From positions 1 through 6,747 of the forward strand of contig CALWMT010000149.1 of assembly GCA_944382045.1 (NCBI GenBank): a stretch of DNA of 6,747 nt, in the 5' to 3' direction. The translations under genes and the position numbers were made by a program. Below are positions 4,561 through 6,747 of the stretch, in pieces (the stretch's first letter is position 1; the number at the start of each line of letters is the position of its first letter). This DNA is from an uncultured Enterocloster sp. GTDB lineage: Bacteria > Bacillota > Clostridia > Lachnospirales > Lachnospiraceae. The notes under the pieces are model-generated. The model was not told the origin of the DNA, searched no databases, and worked only from the letters and a program-made list of their open reading frames with translations.

Positions 4561-6747
4561 ATGGCAGAGACAGTGCAGAAGGGACAGGAGCAGCAGTGCC
4601 CAGATTTTGCAGCAAATCCATCCAATTATGTGAATAGGGAGCTGAGCTGGCTGGAATTCAATTATCGGGTGCTCAGCGAAGCCAGGGATAAATCCATCCC
4701 CCTCTTTGAGCGGCTGAAGTTTTTGAGTATTACTGCGTCCAATCTGGATGAGTTTTATATGGTCCGCGTGGCATCCCTAAAGGACATGGTTCATGCGAAG
4801 TATACCAAGCCGGATATCGCGGGACTGACGCCTCAGGAGCAGCTGGACCAGATCAGCGCAAAGACCCATGACCTGGTGGATATGCAGTATTCCACCTACA
4901 ACCGTTCGCTTGTGCCGGCGCTGCGGCAGAACGGCCTGCGCGTGATCATGGCGCATGAGGATCTGACGGAGGCAGAGGCTGCCTATGCGGATGAATATTT
5001 TCAGCAGAACGTGTATCCGGTGCTCACTCCCATGGCCTTTGACTCCTCACGTCCATTTCCCCTGATCCGCAATAAAACACTAAACATTGCGGCTCTTCTC
5101 AAGAAGAAGGCAGGCAAGGGAGGGGAGCTGGAGTTTGCTATGGTGCAGGTCCCCTCGGTGATTCCGCGGATTGTGGAGCTTCCCAGAGAGATGGACGAGG
5201 ACGGCCGGGAGGTCCGCGTGGTGATTCTTCTGGAGGAGATCATCGAGCGGAACATGCCAACCCTGTTTTTGAACTACGATATTGTTGCCGCCCACCCCTT
5301 CCGCATTATGCGCAATGCGGATCTGACCATTGACGAGGAGGAGGCGGTGGATCTGCTGGAGGAGATTCAAAAGCAGCTGAAGAAGCGGCAGTGGGGAGAG
5401 GCCATCCGCCTGGAGATTGAGTCAAACGTAGATAAGAGGCTCTTAAAGATTCTGAAGAAGGAGCTGTCCATCAGCGGCCAGGATATCTTTAATATCAGCG
5501 GGCCCCTGGACCTGACCTTCCTCATGAAGATGTACGGGCTTCCGGGCTTTGAGAATTATAAGATTCCGCCCTATACGCCGCAGCCTGTGCCGGCGCTGAT
5601 GAACGACGACGATATTTTTTCCAATATACGGAAGGGAGATATCCTGCTCCATCATCCATACCAGAGCTTTGACCCTGTGGTGAATTTTGTGCGCAGTGCG
5701 GCCAGGGATCCAGAGGTGCTGGCGATTAAGCAGACCCTGTACCGGGTGAGCGGCAACTCGCCGATTATCGCGGCTCTGGCAGAGGCTGCTGACAATGGGA
5801 AGCAGGTGTCGGTTCTTGTAGAGCTTAAAGCACGGTTTGATGAGGAGAACAACATTAACTGGGCGAAGAAGCTGGAGAAGGCGGGCTGCCATGTGATCTA
5901 CGGCCTGGTGGGCCTTAAGACCCACAGCAAGATTACGCTGGTGGTGCGGATGGAGGAGGACGGCATCCGCCGCTATGTCCATCTGGGCACAGGAAATTAC
6001 AATGACTCCACTGCTAAGCAGTATACAGACTGCGGCATTCTCACCTGCGATCCCCAGATCGGTGAGGACGCCACGGCAGTATTTAACATGCTGTCCGGTT
6101 ACTCGGAGCCCCTCTCCTGGAATAAGCTGATTGTGGCACCGCTGTGGCTGCGGAAGCGGTTTCTGCGCATGATACGCAGGGAGGCAGAGAATGCCCGCAG
6201 AGGACGGCAGGCCTATATCAAGGCGAAGATGAATTCTCTCTGCGACAAGGATGTCATCACCGCGCTGTATGAGGCGTCCTGCGCCGGAGTCAAGATAGAG
6301 CTGGTGGTCCGGGGCATCTGCTGCTTAAAGGCAGGCGTGCAGGGCTTAAGCGAGAACATCTCGGTCCGCTCCATTGTCGGCAATTTCCTGGAGCACAGCC
6401 GTATCTTCTGCTTCTGCAATGATGGAAGCCCGGAGGTTTATATGGGCAGTGCGGACTGGATGCCTAGAAATCTGGACCGCCGGGTGGAGATCACCTTCCC
6501 GGTGGAGGACCCGGAGCTCAAGAAGCAGGTAGTCCACATTCTGGAGGTGGAGCTGGAGGACAATGTGAAGGCGCATGTGCTTCAGCCCGACGGCAGCTAT
6601 GAGAAGGAGGACAAGCGGGGCAAGGTCCTGGTCAATTCCCAGGAGCAGTTCTGCCAGGAGGCTGTGCGCATGGCGCAGGCGTGCCGCGAGGATGACGGCC
6701 CGGAGCTCACTCGAGTGTTTCGGCCGATTGAGAGCAGCGGGGTATAA
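4561..6747 (+). CDS. ppk1: Polyphosphate kinase 1
   Basis: Complete, 728 residues (family about 690-730). Catalyses reversible transfer of the ATP gamma-phosphate to inorganic polyphosphate, usually at the membrane as an oligomer. The N-domain begins with NRELSWLEFNYRVL and FLSITASNLDEFYMVRV; PFPLIRNKTLNIA follows in the head domain. The C1/C2 phospholipase-D-like domains carry HHPYQSFDPVVNF, IKQTLYR (R395), ELKARFDE (R425), GLKTHSK with H455, the autophosphorylated histidine, and VGNFLEHSRIF with H612. R395, R425, H455 and H612 are each offset by 20 from E. coli R375, R405, H435 and H592, so the whole catalytic core is aligned without gaps and intact. MGSADWMPRNLDRRVE, typical of the C-terminal end, follows. 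The start is ATG 4561 rather than the upstream GTG 4552. One base separates it from the ppx-like stop (TGATATG), so the two are co-translated. The gene ends at the window edge, so downstream terminators or partners are not visible. Confidence 0.97.
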   Translation: MAETVQKGQEQQCPDFAANPSNYVNRELSWLEFNYRVLSEARDKSIPLFERLKFLSITASNLDEFYMVRVASLKDMVHAKYTKPDIAGLTPQEQLDQISAKTHDLVDMQYSTYNRSLVPALRQNGLRVIMAHEDLTEAEAAYADEYFQQNVYPVLTPMAFDSSRPFPLIRNKTLNIAALLKKKAGKGGELEFAMVQVPSVIPRIVELPREMDEDGREVRVVILLEEIIERNMPTLFLNYDIVAAHPFRIMRNADLTIDEEEAVDLLEEIQKQLKKRQWGEAIRLEIESNVDKRLLKILKKELSISGQDIFNISGPLDLTFLMKMYGLPGFENYKIPPYTPQPVPALMNDDDIFSNIRKGDILLHHPYQSFDPVVNFVRSAARDPEVLAIKQTLYRVSGNSPIIAALAEAADNGKQVSVLVELKARFDEENNINWAKKLEKAGCHVIYGLVGLKTHSKITLVVRMEEDGIRRYVHLGTGNYNDSTAKQYTDCGILTCDPQIGEDATAVFNMLSGYSEPLSWNKLIVAPLWLRKRFLRMIRREAENARRGRQAYIKAKMNSLCDKDVITALYEASCAGVKIELVVRGICCLKAGVQGLSENISVRSIVGNFLEHSRIFCFCNDGSPEVYMGSADWMPRNLDRRVEITFPVEDPELKKQVVHILEVELEDNVKAHVLQPDGSYEKEDKRGKVLVNSQEQFCQEAVRMAQACREDDGPELTRVFRPIESSGV

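Noticed and set aside
1..6747. Mobile element, CRISPR array, defence island, tRNA or riboswitch
   Set aside because: No transposase, integrase, repeat-spacer pattern, tRNA fold or conserved riboswitch core was seen; coding density and gene types are those of core chromosome.

Overview
The window carries five protein-coding genes, all on the + strand and tightly packed, with one promoter-sized gap of about 130 bp. GC is moderate (a little over half by eye), Shine-Dalgarno sites are strong AGGAGG types, and two of the four visible starts are GTG. With a bifunctional AroQ-type PheA, a DUF815 AAA+ ATPase and a divergent long Ppx next to Ppk1, this points to a Gram-positive Clostridia genome, most likely Lachnospiraceae. 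That placement is inference from gene types and protein style, not a database match.

Layout. (1) 1-363: 3' part of a plsC-type lysophosphatidate acyltransferase, cut by the window edge. (2) 383-1510: pheA, chorismate mutase + prephenate dehydratase + ACT regulatory domain. (3) 1508-1534: a perfect 9-bp hairpin that starts in the pheA stop codon. (4) 1555-2862: AAA+ ATPase of the DUF815 family, function unknown. (5) 2863-2993: regulatory gap with four 11-bp-phased repeats resembling a PhoP/PhoB (Pho) box array, followed by a good -10 hexamer and a strong RBS. (6) 2994-4559: Ppx/GppA-family protein. (7) 4561-6747: ppk1, polyphosphate kinase, complete, separated from the previous stop by one base.

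How they fit together. The first three genes read as one co-directional run (phospholipid synthesis, phenylalanine synthesis, unknown ATPase), joined by short gaps and probably co-transcribed from upstream of the window. The last two form a polyphosphate operon: Ppk1 makes polyphosphate from ATP, and the Ppx-like protein would be expected to degrade or sense it. Gene order is ppx-ppk, the reverse of the Escherichia coli ppk-ppx operon. The repeat array suggests induction by phosphate starvation.

The most interesting points are the previously unannotated Pho-box-like array and the Ppx-like protein, whose nucleotide/phosphate-binding motifs and HD-like motif differ from canonical exopolyphosphatases at several key positions. 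I saw no mobile element, CRISPR array, tRNA, rRNA or novel defence-type system; this looks like core chromosome.
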